Source of the DNA: Flavobacterium circumlabens
Lineage (GTDB): Bacteria; Bacteroidota; Bacteroidia; Flavobacteriales; Flavobacteriaceae
Reading direction: 5' to 3'
Length of the DNA stretch: 64,000 nucleotides
NCBI RefSeq assembly: GCF_004345565.1
Contig: NZ_SLWA01000003.1
Coordinates: 62,001 to 126,000, forward strand
Under the pieces are notes generated by a model. That model searched no databases and was not told where the DNA came from. It saw only the letters and a list, made by a program, of their open reading frames with translations. Both the position numbers and the translations under genes were made by a program. Every line of letters starts with the position of its first letter. The stretch's first letter is position 1. This document shows positions 36,561 through 48,274 of the stretch, piece by piece.

Positions 36561-37637
36561 ATGAAACTACCAAAACTATTCCTTCTTTTACTGACTTTAT
36601 CCATGATTTCGTGCGCCAAAAAAGACGAAACTACTTTTAAATTTGGGGTATGGATCACGGCCGATGCCAAAAGAACAGATGAAGATTACGCCAAAGAATT
36701 CAAAAAATACAAAGACGGCGGCATTGATGAGGTGTTAATCAATACCAATACAGATCCCAAACTTTTAGGAAGATTAGTGCCAATAGCAAAAGAAAAAGGA
36801 TTAAAAGTACACGCCTGGATTATGGCTATGAATCGCCCCAACGATTCAGTAGCTTTACAGCATCCGGATTGGTACCAAGTCAGTAAAGACGGAAAGTCCT
36901 GTTTTGATAATCGACCTTACGTAGACTATTACCAATGGCTGTGTCCCACTAAAAAAGAATCCAGAGAACATGTTTTAGGTCTTGTGGAAGGTTTGGCAAA
37001 AGTAAAAGGAATAGAAAGTGTACATTTAGATTACATCCGTTTTCCGGATATCTTTTTGCCTATTAGTTTACTTCCAAAATACAATTTGGTTCAGGATGAA
37101 GAATTGCCGCAATTTGATTTCTGTTATTGCGATGCCTGCGTTAGTAAATTTGAAAAAGAACATCATAAAAACCCAAAAACAAGCCATAATACTGCCATTG
37201 ACATGGAGTGGAAAAACTTCAGGCTGAATGCTATAAAAGCAGTGGTTGATGACGCTTATGAAATTGCGCACAAACACCATGTAAAATTAACCGCAGCTGT
37301 ATTTCCTTATCCTGAAATGGCAGATCACATGGTGCGCCAGCGCTGGGATAAATGGAATATTGATGAGGTGTATCCCATGATTTACCATAGTTTTTATAAC
37401 GAGGAAATTGACTGGGTGGGCTATGCTACAAAACAAGGAGTTGCTGATTTAGAAGGAAAAAAGACAAAAATCAACACAGGGATTTATATTCCGGGATTAA
37501 AATCAGATGCTGAATTGAAAGAGGCAATTTTAATGGCAAAAGATAACGGAGCAATTGGAGTTTCTTTCTTTGACGGAAATGCTTTATCGGATAGTAATTT
37601 AAAAACTATTGCAGCAACAAAAGCCAGTTTAAAATAA
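36561..37637 (+). CDS. GHL-type putative glycoside hydrolase lipoprotein of unknown specificity
   Basis: The 358-residue protein has a lipobox (MISC, Cys18) and a TIM-barrel-like pattern: GVWITADA at the first strand, DEVLINTNT, LKVHAWIMAMN, HLDYIRFPDIF near residue 157 (the D-Y-I/V-R-F/Y-P block of GHL10/DUF187-like proteins), a Cys-rich CYCDACVSKFEKEH insertion, LTAAVFPYPE and EVYPMIYHSFY. These match uncharacterised glycoside-hydrolase-like families; I cannot name a CAZy family. Conserved acids on barrel strands (Asp157, Glu or Asp in later strands) could be catalytic. It lies seven bases after the CBM9-like gene in the operon with GH92, SSS, GH130 and glycosylasparaginase, so a step of N-glycan breakdown lacking another candidate here is a reasonable hypothesis. 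Confidence 0.65.
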   Translation: MKLPKLFLLLLTLSMISCAKKDETTFKFGVWITADAKRTDEDYAKEFKKYKDGGIDEVLINTNTDPKLLGRLVPIAKEKGLKVHAWIMAMNRPNDSVALQHPDWYQVSKDGKSCFDNRPYVDYYQWLCPTKKESREHVLGLVEGLAKVKGIESVHLDYIRFPDIFLPISLLPKYNLVQDEELPQFDFCYCDACVSKFEKEHHKNPKTSHNTAIDMEWKNFRLNAIKAVVDDAYEIAHKHHVKLTAAVFPYPEMADHMVRQRWDKWNIDEVYPMIYHSFYNEEIDWVGYATKQGVADLEGKKTKINTGIYIPGLKSDAELKEAILMAKDNGAIGVSFFDGNALSDSNLKTIAATKASLK

Positions 37638-37674
37638 TATCTTTCCAGTACATTTCATTTAAAAAAGTAAACAT

Positions 37675-38697
37675 ATGTCAAATAGAAGAGATTTTATAAA
37701 AAAAACAACTTTGGGTACACTAGCCATAAGTTCAGTTTTAGGCTATAGCGGATTTGCAAAAAATAAGGAAGAGGAAACAGAACTTGAAAATCCAATAAAA
37801 AAGCAAAAAAAACCGGTGATCATTTCGACATGGAATCATGGTTTACCTGCCAATCAGGAAAGCTGGAAAGAATTACAAGCCGGAAAATCAGCGCTGGATG
37901 CCATTGAAGCCGGTATGAAAATTCCTGAAGCAGATCCGAATGTCCGAAGTGTTGGTTATGGTGGATATCCGGATCGCGAAGGGAAAGTAACGTTAGATGC
38001 CTGCATCATGGACCATAACAGCAATTGTGGTTCGGTTTGTTTTCTGCAAGGCATTATGCACCCGATTTCGGTAGCAAAGCGAGTATTGCAGAATACACCT
38101 CACGTGATGCTGGCCGGACAGGGCGCACTTCAGTTTGCATTGTCCGAAGGTTTTAAGGAAGAAAATTTACTGACTCCGGAATCTGAAAAAGACTGGAAAA
38201 AATGGCTGGAAGATTCCAAATATAAACCTGTTATCAATATCGAAAATCACGATACCATAAGCATGCTAATGTTAGATAAAGACGGTAATCTGTCCGGAGG
38301 CTGCACCACAAGTGGAGCTGCCTGGAAGATGCACGGTCGCGTCGGTGACTCCCCAATCATCGGCGCGGGTCTTTTTCTTGATAATGAAGTAGGAGCTGCT
38401 GCGGCAACCGGTTTAGGTGAAGCAGTAATCAGAACTGCCGGAAGCGCAATGGTAGTGGAATTAATGCGTCAGGGAAAATCACCTTTTGATGCCTGTAAGG
38501 AAATTACGGAACGTATTTACAACAAACATAAAAACCATAAAGACATGGAATACCTGCAAGTCGGATTTATTGCCCTGAATAAAAATGGGGAACATGCCGG
38601 TTACAGTTTAAGATCGGGATTTAATTATGCCATTTCTGATGAGGAAAAAGGACACAGAATGGAAGATGCAAAATTTAAAATGTCATGGGATAAATAG
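37675..38697 (+). CDS. Glycosylasparaginase (N4-(beta-N-acetylglucosaminyl)-L-asparaginase)
   Basis: The 340-residue Ntn-hydrolase has a Tat-like N-terminus (SNRRDFIKKTTLG then a hydrophobic stretch), indicating folded export. Family blocks are clear: PVIISTWNHG, GGYPDREGKVTLDACIMD, and the autoprocessing site IENHDTISMLMLDKDGNLSG with the nucleophile Thr near residue 193. GGCTTSGAAWKMHGRVGDSPIIGAG is the substrate-binding region. The length and layout match the enzyme characterised from Elizabethkingia (Flavobacterium) meningoseptica, which cleaves the GlcNAc-Asn linkage of trimmed N-glycopeptides. It is the last gene of the GH92-SSS-GH130-CBM9-GHL operon; its presence is one of the strongest signs that the locus targets N-glycans. 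Confidence 0.92.
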   Translation: MSNRRDFIKKTTLGTLAISSVLGYSGFAKNKEEETELENPIKKQKKPVIISTWNHGLPANQESWKELQAGKSALDAIEAGMKIPEADPNVRSVGYGGYPDREGKVTLDACIMDHNSNCGSVCFLQGIMHPISVAKRVLQNTPHVMLAGQGALQFALSEGFKEENLLTPESEKDWKKWLEDSKYKPVINIENHDTISMLMLDKDGNLSGGCTTSGAAWKMHGRVGDSPIIGAGLFLDNEVGAAAATGLGEAVIRTAGSAMVVELMRQGKSPFDACKEITERIYNKHKNHKDMEYLQVGFIALNKNGEHAGYSLRSGFNYAISDEEKGHRMEDAKFKMSWDK

Positions 38698-38709
38698 TTA
38701 TCGTACAGA

Positions 38710-38742
38710 AGCTTTGTCAAAGTTTTAAACTTTGACAAAGCT
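38710..38742. repeat. 33-bp perfect palindrome, possibly a terminator
   Basis: AGCTTTGTCAAAGTTT and AAACTTTGACAAAGCT are exact reverse complements around one base. It starts 12 bp after the glycosylasparaginase stop, so it may also act as a transcription terminator. The core GCTTTAAACTTTGACA-type sequence recurs in the hairpin at 28281-28313. Confidence 0.75.
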
Positions 38743-38774
38743 AAATTACGCTCATAATATTACACGCAATATTG

Positions 38775-38872
38775 TCATTTCGACGAAGGAGAAATCTTAG
38801 TAAGTAGCTCTACAAAGATTGGCGATCTTCTATGCGGAATTACTAACGGAGATTTCTCCTTCGTCGAAATGA
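38775..38872. repeat. 98-bp MITE-like element with 23-bp perfect terminal inverted repeats
   Basis: The left terminus TCATTTCGACGAAGGAGAAA plus TCT and the right terminus at 38850-38872 are exact reverse complements. The interior of about 52 bp has no coding capacity. The terminal sequence is one I associate with dispersed short repeats of flavobacterial genomes; mobility or origin (MITE versus REP) is not determinable here. Confidence 0.7.
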
Positions 38873-38996
38873 AAAACTTTGAGAAAGTTGAATTGCGAAT
38901 AAATTTTAAACACATAGAAACATAGATTTTTTCTCTCACAAAGATTTAAATAAATGGCATATCATTTTTTAAACTTTTTAAAATCTATCCCGATAA

Positions 38997-42167
<3,171 letters not shown>

Positions 42168-42173
42168 TTCATT

Positions 42174-44495
42174 ATGAGGATATTAAAACCATTCCTTGTT
42201 GTACTCTTACTGACTGTTTTTAATTCAGGTTACAGTCAGAAAACCTATACCGAAAAGGATATTCAAATCATTCCTAAACCAACTCAGGTGGTGGTAAAAG
42301 AAGGTGTTTTTAAATTTTCCAAAGAAACCCAATTTGTGGTCAATGGTGATTTTCAAAAAGAAGCCTCCACCGCTTTAATCCATAAATTTGAAACTGCTGC
42401 GGGATGGAAACCGGAAATCACCACGAAGATTCCGGTAAGTAACTTCGTACAATTCAAAATTGATCCAGCGTTAAAAAATGAAGCGTATCTTTTAGACGTC
42501 AATCCAATAAGCATCACGATTACTTCGAAAGGAAATGCCGGTTTTATTTATGGTCTGGAAAGTATCAGGCAATTACTTCCGGAAGCAATAGAAAGTCAAT
42601 ATGTGGTGACTTCTGCCAGATGGGAAATTCCGGCTGTTGCTATAAATGACCAGCCGCGTTTTCAATGGAGAGGACTCATGCTGGATCTCTCACGTCATTT
42701 CTTTGATAAAAATTACGTTATGCAGACGATCGACCGTCTGGCGATGCACAAAATGAATGTGCTGCACCTGCATCTGGTTGACGATCAGGGCTGGAGAATT
42801 GAAATAAAAAAATACCCAAAACTAACAGAAGTAGGAGCCTGGAGAGTAGATCAGGAAAATACAAGCTGGAATGCCAGACTGACTGTAAATCCGGATGAAA
42901 AAGGAACGTACGGCGGATTTCTCACTCAGGAAGAATTAAAAGAAATCATAAAATATGCCGCAACCAAAAACATTGAAATTATTCCGGAAATCGAAATGCC
43001 CGCACACGTAAGCAGTGCTATTGCCTCTTACCCTGAACTGGCTTGTTTCGATCAGCGTATCGGAGTTCCCTCAGGCGGACTCTGGCCTATTACCGATATC
43101 TATTGCGCAGGAAAAGAATCGACTTTTGAGTTCCTGCAAAATGTAATCGATGAGGTGATTGCCATTTTTCCTTCCAAATACATTCATATCGGAGGAGATG
43201 AAGCTACCAAAACCAATTGGGAAAAATGTCCGAATTGCCAAAAAAGAATGAAAGACAATGGTTTGAAAAATACCCACGAACTGCAAAGCTATTTTGTAAA
43301 AAGAATGGAGAAATACATCAATTCTAAAGGCAAAAAAATCATTGGCTGGGACGAAATATTAGAAGGAGGTTTAGCTCCGGAAGCAACCGTGATGAGCTGG
43401 AGAGGAACCCAGGGCGGAATTGATGCTGCAAAACAAGGTCACGATGTTATTATGACTCCGGAAACTCCCTGCTATTTTAATTTTTACCAGGGCCCGCAAA
43501 ACGAAGAACCACTTGCTTTTGATGCTTATAATCCACTAAATGAAGTTTATAAGTTTGATCCTGTTGTTCCCGGAATGACGCCTCAGGAAGCTGCACATGT
43601 ATTAGGCGGACAAGCCAATTTATGGGCAGAACATTTGCCGGGACCAAAAGATTCCGAGTATATGATTTTTCCAAGATTAGCCGCTTTGTCGGAAACCTTA
43701 TGGAGTACGAAAGAAAGCCGAAACTGGAATGACTTTACAACCAGACTGACTTCAATGCTAAAACGGTATGATCTTCTGGGAATCAATTATGCTAAAAGTG
43801 CCTATTTGGTAACCGCAACCTCAAGCGCGGATTTAGCAAAAAAACAAATCAATGTAACGTTAAAAAATGAATTCCCAAACCCGGATATCCGTTACGTTTT
43901 AGGTAACAAAAATATCGATCATAATGCTTTAAAATATACCAATCCGATAGCGTTTACAGAAACAACGGTTTTAAAAGCTTCCCTGTTTCAAAATGATAAG
44001 CCGGTTGGAAAAACTTTTACAGATACAATCGTATTCCACAAAGCAGTGGCACATAAAGTCAATTATTTAACGCCCTTTAATCAAAATTACAAAGGAGACG
44101 GTCCTTTTCAGATGGTCAACACCATCAGAGGAAGCAAAAACTTTCATGACGGACAATGGCAGGCCTGGCTGGTCAATGATATGGAACTGGTGGTAGATCT
44201 GGAAAAACAGGAAAGTGTAGAAGAAGTAATCATCGGAACTCTGGAAAGCCAGGGAGCCGGGGTTTTCTTTCCGGTACAGCTAAAAGTCTTGGTTTCAGCT
44301 GACGGACTTAAATATAAAGAAGTCGGAAAAGTAAACCGTCCTTATGCTGTAAACCCGATTTCGGAGTTGAAAGATTTTAAAATCAGCTTCCCAAAACAAA
44401 ACGCCAGATTTGTAAAAGTAATTGCAGGCAATTTAAAAAAGAGCCCGAAAGGAGAAAGCTCCTGGTTGTTTGTAGATGAAATTTTAGTGAATTAA
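42174..44495 (+). CDS. GH20 beta-N-acetylhexosaminidase, exported
   Basis: The 773-residue protein has a signal peptide (to about GYSQ), an N-terminal GH20b domain (IQIIPKPTQVVVKEGVFKFS), and the catalytic barrel with RGLMLDLSRHFFDKNYV, NVLHLHLVDDQGWRIEIKKYPKL and the catalytic Asp-Glu pair in IHIGGDEATKTNWE near residue 339. The C-terminus contains a chitobiase-like strand module and an F5/8-C-type domain (about 640-770). It removes terminal GlcNAc (or GalNAc) with substrate-assisted catalysis. After galactose removal by the GH2 enzyme six bases upstream, GH20 would take the antennary GlcNAc residues. Confidence 0.94.
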   Translation: MRILKPFLVVLLLTVFNSGYSQKTYTEKDIQIIPKPTQVVVKEGVFKFSKETQFVVNGDFQKEASTALIHKFETAAGWKPEITTKIPVSNFVQFKIDPALKNEAYLLDVNPISITITSKGNAGFIYGLESIRQLLPEAIESQYVVTSARWEIPAVAINDQPRFQWRGLMLDLSRHFFDKNYVMQTIDRLAMHKMNVLHLHLVDDQGWRIEIKKYPKLTEVGAWRVDQENTSWNARLTVNPDEKGTYGGFLTQEELKEIIKYAATKNIEIIPEIEMPAHVSSAIASYPELACFDQRIGVPSGGLWPITDIYCAGKESTFEFLQNVIDEVIAIFPSKYIHIGGDEATKTNWEKCPNCQKRMKDNGLKNTHELQSYFVKRMEKYINSKGKKIIGWDEILEGGLAPEATVMSWRGTQGGIDAAKQGHDVIMTPETPCYFNFYQGPQNEEPLAFDAYNPLNEVYKFDPVVPGMTPQEAAHVLGGQANLWAEHLPGPKDSEYMIFPRLAALSETLWSTKESRNWNDFTTRLTSMLKRYDLLGINYAKSAYLVTATSSADLAKKQINVTLKNEFPNPDIRYVLGNKNIDHNALKYTNPIAFTETTVLKASLFQNDKPVGKTFTDTIVFHKAVAHKVNYLTPFNQNYKGDGPFQMVNTIRGSKNFHDGQWQAWLVNDMELVVDLEKQESVEEVIIGTLESQGAGVFFPVQLKVLVSADGLKYKEVGKVNRPYAVNPISELKDFKISFPKQNARFVKVIAGNLKKSPKGESSWLFVDEILVN

Positions 44496-44509
44496 AAGAA
44501 TAAATAAAC

Positions 44510-46012
44510 ATGATAAATAGAGTAAAGATGAAAAGAGGAATATTCATAATCGCGATTTTATTTTCAGTTCAGCTGTTTTCCCAGGCCATTTATGAAGATG
44601 AACGCTATGTACCCGAAACTGATCCGTTAGTTTTGAAAAATTTAGAAGAATGGCAAGGTAAAAAATTCGGTTTGCTGATGCACTGGGGAACCTACAGCGA
44701 ATGGGGAATCGTAGAATCATGGTCCATCTGCCCGGAAGATTATGGCTGGTGTGAACGTAAAAAAGGAAGCAATCCGGGTAACTATAATGCCTATGTAAAA
44801 GAATACGAAGGTTTGAAAAAAACATTCAATCCGGTAAAATTTGATCCTGCAAAATGGGCCAAAGCGGCTAAATATGCCGGAATGAAATACATGGTTTTTA
44901 CCACGAAACACCATGACGGTTTCAATATGTTTGACACCAAATACTCCGATTATAAAGTAACAGATCCAGGCTGTGCGTTCAGTACAAATCCAAAGGCGAA
45001 TATTGCCAAAGAAGTTTTTAATGCTTTCAGAAGCGAAAATTTATCGGTTGGTGCTTATTTCTCTAAACCGGACTGGCATAACGAGAATTACTGGGATCCC
45101 TACTTTCCGCCATTCGACAGAAACGTAAACTATGATCCGGCCTTGTATCCGGAAAAATGGCAGAAATATGTTGACTTTACACACAACCAGATTCTGGAAT
45201 TATTATCCGATTACGGTAAAGTTGATATTTTATGGCTAGATGGAGGATGGGTTAGAAAAAGAGACCAGCAAAACTTAAAAGAAAACTACGAAGAGAAGTT
45301 TGCCGAAAACGAATCCAAAAATGGTTTCATCAAGCACCGAGTGGTAGATCAGGATCCAAAAATGGATGAACTGGTGGTAAAAGCACGTCAAAAACAACCG
45401 GGGTTAATCGTAGTGGACAGAGCTGTTCACGGAAAAAACCAAAACTACTTAACGCCTGAGAACCGTGTTCCGGACAAAACGCTTCCTTATCCGTGGGAAT
45501 CCTGTATTACGTCCGGCGGTGGATGGTCGTATAGTCCGGGTGCGAAATACATGACCGGAAGAGAAGGAATTCACATGCTGATTGATGTTGTAGCAAAAGG
45601 CGGAAACTTATTGCTGAATGTTGCTCCAAGTCCCGAAGGTGAATGGGAGCAGGGTGCTTACGATTTACTGCAAGCCTACGGAGACTGGATGAAAGTAAAC
45701 AGTACGGCTATTTATGACACCAAACCAATCGAGCCTTTCAAGGAAAATAACATTTGTATGACGCAGAATAAAGCCGGAAACGTATTCCTGTTTTATCTGG
45801 CTAAAGCAGAAGAAAACACAATTCCTGCCGAAGTGGTTGTAAAAGCAATCAATCCTAAAAAAGGAACCAAAATTACCATGTTGGGTTCTAAAACATCCTT
45901 AAAATGGACCAAAGAAGCTCAGGGATTTAAAGTTGTAATTCCGGAAAGCTTAAGAAATAATTTACCGGCAAAAGAAGCCTGGACGTTAAAAGTGGAAGCC
46001 ATTAACAGATAG
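44510..46012 (+). CDS. GH29 alpha-L-fucosidase, exported (second paralogue)
   Basis: The 500-residue protein has a signal peptide (IAILFSVQLFSQ); the start could also be the in-frame ATG at 44528. The GH29 barrel shows FGLLMHWGTYSEWGIVESW, MKYMVFTTKHHDGFNMFDTKYSDYKVTD and the nucleophile Asp in ILWLDGGWV near residue 243, and a C-terminal beta sandwich ends the protein. It lacks the accessory modules of the first GH29 (23947), and its N-terminal region differs markedly, so the two probably cleave different fucose linkages, for example core alpha-1,6 versus antennary alpha-1,3/4 (inference). Operon member between GH20 and GH92. Confidence 0.92.
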   Translation: MINRVKMKRGIFIIAILFSVQLFSQAIYEDERYVPETDPLVLKNLEEWQGKKFGLLMHWGTYSEWGIVESWSICPEDYGWCERKKGSNPGNYNAYVKEYEGLKKTFNPVKFDPAKWAKAAKYAGMKYMVFTTKHHDGFNMFDTKYSDYKVTDPGCAFSTNPKANIAKEVFNAFRSENLSVGAYFSKPDWHNENYWDPYFPPFDRNVNYDPALYPEKWQKYVDFTHNQILELLSDYGKVDILWLDGGWVRKRDQQNLKENYEEKFAENESKNGFIKHRVVDQDPKMDELVVKARQKQPGLIVVDRAVHGKNQNYLTPENRVPDKTLPYPWESCITSGGGWSYSPGAKYMTGREGIHMLIDVVAKGGNLLLNVAPSPEGEWEQGAYDLLQAYGDWMKVNSTAIYDTKPIEPFKENNICMTQNKAGNVFLFYLAKAEENTIPAEVVVKAINPKKGTKITMLGSKTSLKWTKEAQGFKVVIPESLRNNLPAKEAWTLKVEAINR

Positions 46013-46022
46013 CAATTAGAAT

Positions 46023-48263
46023 ATGGTTTTAATTAAAAGGATCACAATACAAGCAGCCTGTTTTTGGGGCATGCTGTTTTTTAACATCACTGTTTTTGCA
46101 CAACAGCCGGCAGATTTTGTAAATCCGTTTATTGGAACTTCAAATTACGGAGCGGCTTTTCCGGGACCAATCGCGCCAAGAGGAATGGCAAGTATTAGTC
46201 CGTTTAACGTAGCCGGATCTCAGAATAAACTGGAAAAAGACAGTCAGTGGCTGTCTAATCCATATGTACATGAAAATACATTCCTGACCGGATTCAGTCA
46301 GGTAAACTTAAGTGGAGTAGGTTGCCCTGAATTAGGCATTTTATTGTTAATGCCAACAACTGGAGCCGTAGAAATCAATCATCTCACATACGGCTCCAAC
46401 TACTCAAATGAAGTGGCAAAAGCGGCTTACTACAGTGTAAATATTGACAAATACAAGGTGAAAGCAGAATTTACAGCATCAAAAAGAGTGGGTGTGAGTA
46501 AATTTACTTTCCCGAAAGGAAAATCGAATGTGCTTTTAAATCTTGGTTTGGGTTTAACCAACGAAGAAGGAGCAATGGTAAAAGTGGTGTCTTCGTCTGA
46601 AATTGAAGGCATGCGTTCGGTAGGCTCCTTTTGTTACAACAGTCCTGAAGCAGCTTATCCGGTTTATTTTGTGGCGAGATTTTCTAAACCCGCAGACCAG
46701 TTTGGCGTTTGGAAAAAACCATCAAAATATGAAGGTACAGAAGCAAAATGGATGACCTATAACGGGAAAGCCAGAATGATGGAAAATACCACCAAAATGG
46801 TAGTAGGAGACAGCATCGGAACGTATTTTTCATATCAGTTTGACAAAGAAGAAACCGTTGAAGTCAAAATTGGCGTTTCGTATGTAAGCATCGAAAATGC
46901 GCGTGAAAACCTGGAAAAAGAAACCGGAAACAAATCATTTGCGGATATTTACAAAGAAACATACAACGAATGGAATACGGAACTTTCGAAAATTAAGGTC
47001 GAAGGCGGGTCAAAAGAAGAGAAGACTATTTTTTACACGGCCTTGTATCACACCTTGATTCATCCGAACACCTTAAATGATTATAACGGAGAATATCCGG
47101 AGATCAAAAGAGGGAAGATTGGTAAAACCAAAAATACCCGTTATACCGTATTTTCTTTATGGGATACCTACAGGAATTTGCATCAGCTCATGTCTTTGGC
47201 ATATCCGCAACAACAGTCGGATATGGTTAAAAGTATGTTGCAGATGTATGATGAAAACGGCTGGTTGCCGAAATGGGAATTAAATTCGACAGAAACCTTT
47301 ACCATGGTCGGAGATCCGGCGAGTATTGTTATTGCGGACACTTATTTAAAAGGAATTCGGGATTTTGATGTTCAGAAAGCTTACAGTGCCATGTTGAAAG
47401 GCGCAGATCAGATTGAAAATAATCCATTACGTCCCGGACTTAAAGAGTATATCGAAAAAGGCTATCTGACCACAAAGGATCGCGGCCCGGTTTCGACCAC
47501 ACAGGAATACAACGCGTCCGATTATTCAATTTCTCTTTTAGCGAAAGCATTAGGCAAAAAAGAAGACGAACAGCGTTTTAAAAACCGTTCATTATCGTAC
47601 CGAAAATTATTCGATAAAAATTTAAAATTACTTCGCCCGCGAACCGCAGACGGAAAATGGTACGAACCATTTGATCCTGTTGCCGGAGCTAATTTTGAAG
47701 AAAATGTTGGTTTTATAGAAGGGAATGCGTGGCAATATGCTTTTATGGTACCGCATGATATCAAGGGATTGATACAATTAATGGGTGGTGAGAAAGCTTT
47801 TAGCAGTCAGTTGCAAAAAGTATTTGACAGCAAACAATTTGATATGGCCAACGAACCCGACATTGCTTATCCGTATTTGTTTAATTATATCAAAGGAGAC
47901 GAATGGAAAAGTCAGGAAATGGTCAGAAAACTGGTGGCAGCCTATTTTCAGAATCAACCCAAAGGCCTGCCGGGAAATGACGATACCGGAACCATGTCTG
48001 CCTGGCTGGTGTATTCCATGATGGGAATTTATCCGATAGCACCGGGTGATCCGGTTTATACGATTACCACGCCCATGTTTGATAAAATAACGATTCAATT
48101 GGATTCAAAATATTATAAAAATAAAAGTATTGTAATTGAAAGGGAAAAGAATACCGATGGCAAAATCAGTAAAATTGAACTAAACGGAAAAAGGCTTCCT
48201 GGTTTTTTTATCTCTCATGATGATTTTGTGAATGGAAAAACACTAAAAGTGATACAAAACTAA
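46023..48263 (+). CDS. GH92 alpha-mannosidase, exported (second, divergent paralogue)
   Basis: The 746-residue protein has a signal peptide (ending around VFAQQ) but no lipobox. The GH92 signature is altered to VNPFIGTSNYGAAFPGPIAPRGMASISPF. The acid Glu is kept in EGNAWQYAFMVPHD near residue 565 and the base Asp in GNDDTGTMSAWLVYSMMG near residue 651. Where the first paralogue has GNEPSHHIAY, this one has ANEPDIAYPYLF, in the region that shapes the mannose subsite, so linkage preference should differ (alpha-1,3 or alpha-1,6, or phosphorylated mannose are options). Operon gaps of 10 and 11 bp to GH29 and GH3. Confidence 0.92.
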   Translation: MVLIKRITIQAACFWGMLFFNITVFAQQPADFVNPFIGTSNYGAAFPGPIAPRGMASISPFNVAGSQNKLEKDSQWLSNPYVHENTFLTGFSQVNLSGVGCPELGILLLMPTTGAVEINHLTYGSNYSNEVAKAAYYSVNIDKYKVKAEFTASKRVGVSKFTFPKGKSNVLLNLGLGLTNEEGAMVKVVSSSEIEGMRSVGSFCYNSPEAAYPVYFVARFSKPADQFGVWKKPSKYEGTEAKWMTYNGKARMMENTTKMVVGDSIGTYFSYQFDKEETVEVKIGVSYVSIENARENLEKETGNKSFADIYKETYNEWNTELSKIKVEGGSKEEKTIFYTALYHTLIHPNTLNDYNGEYPEIKRGKIGKTKNTRYTVFSLWDTYRNLHQLMSLAYPQQQSDMVKSMLQMYDENGWLPKWELNSTETFTMVGDPASIVIADTYLKGIRDFDVQKAYSAMLKGADQIENNPLRPGLKEYIEKGYLTTKDRGPVSTTQEYNASDYSISLLAKALGKKEDEQRFKNRSLSYRKLFDKNLKLLRPRTADGKWYEPFDPVAGANFEENVGFIEGNAWQYAFMVPHDIKGLIQLMGGEKAFSSQLQKVFDSKQFDMANEPDIAYPYLFNYIKGDEWKSQEMVRKLVAAYFQNQPKGLPGNDDTGTMSAWLVYSMMGIYPIAPGDPVYTITTPMFDKITIQLDSKYYKNKSIVIEREKNTDGKISKIELNGKRLPGFFISHDDFVNGKTLKVIQN

Positions 48264-48274
48264 ACAACACTACT

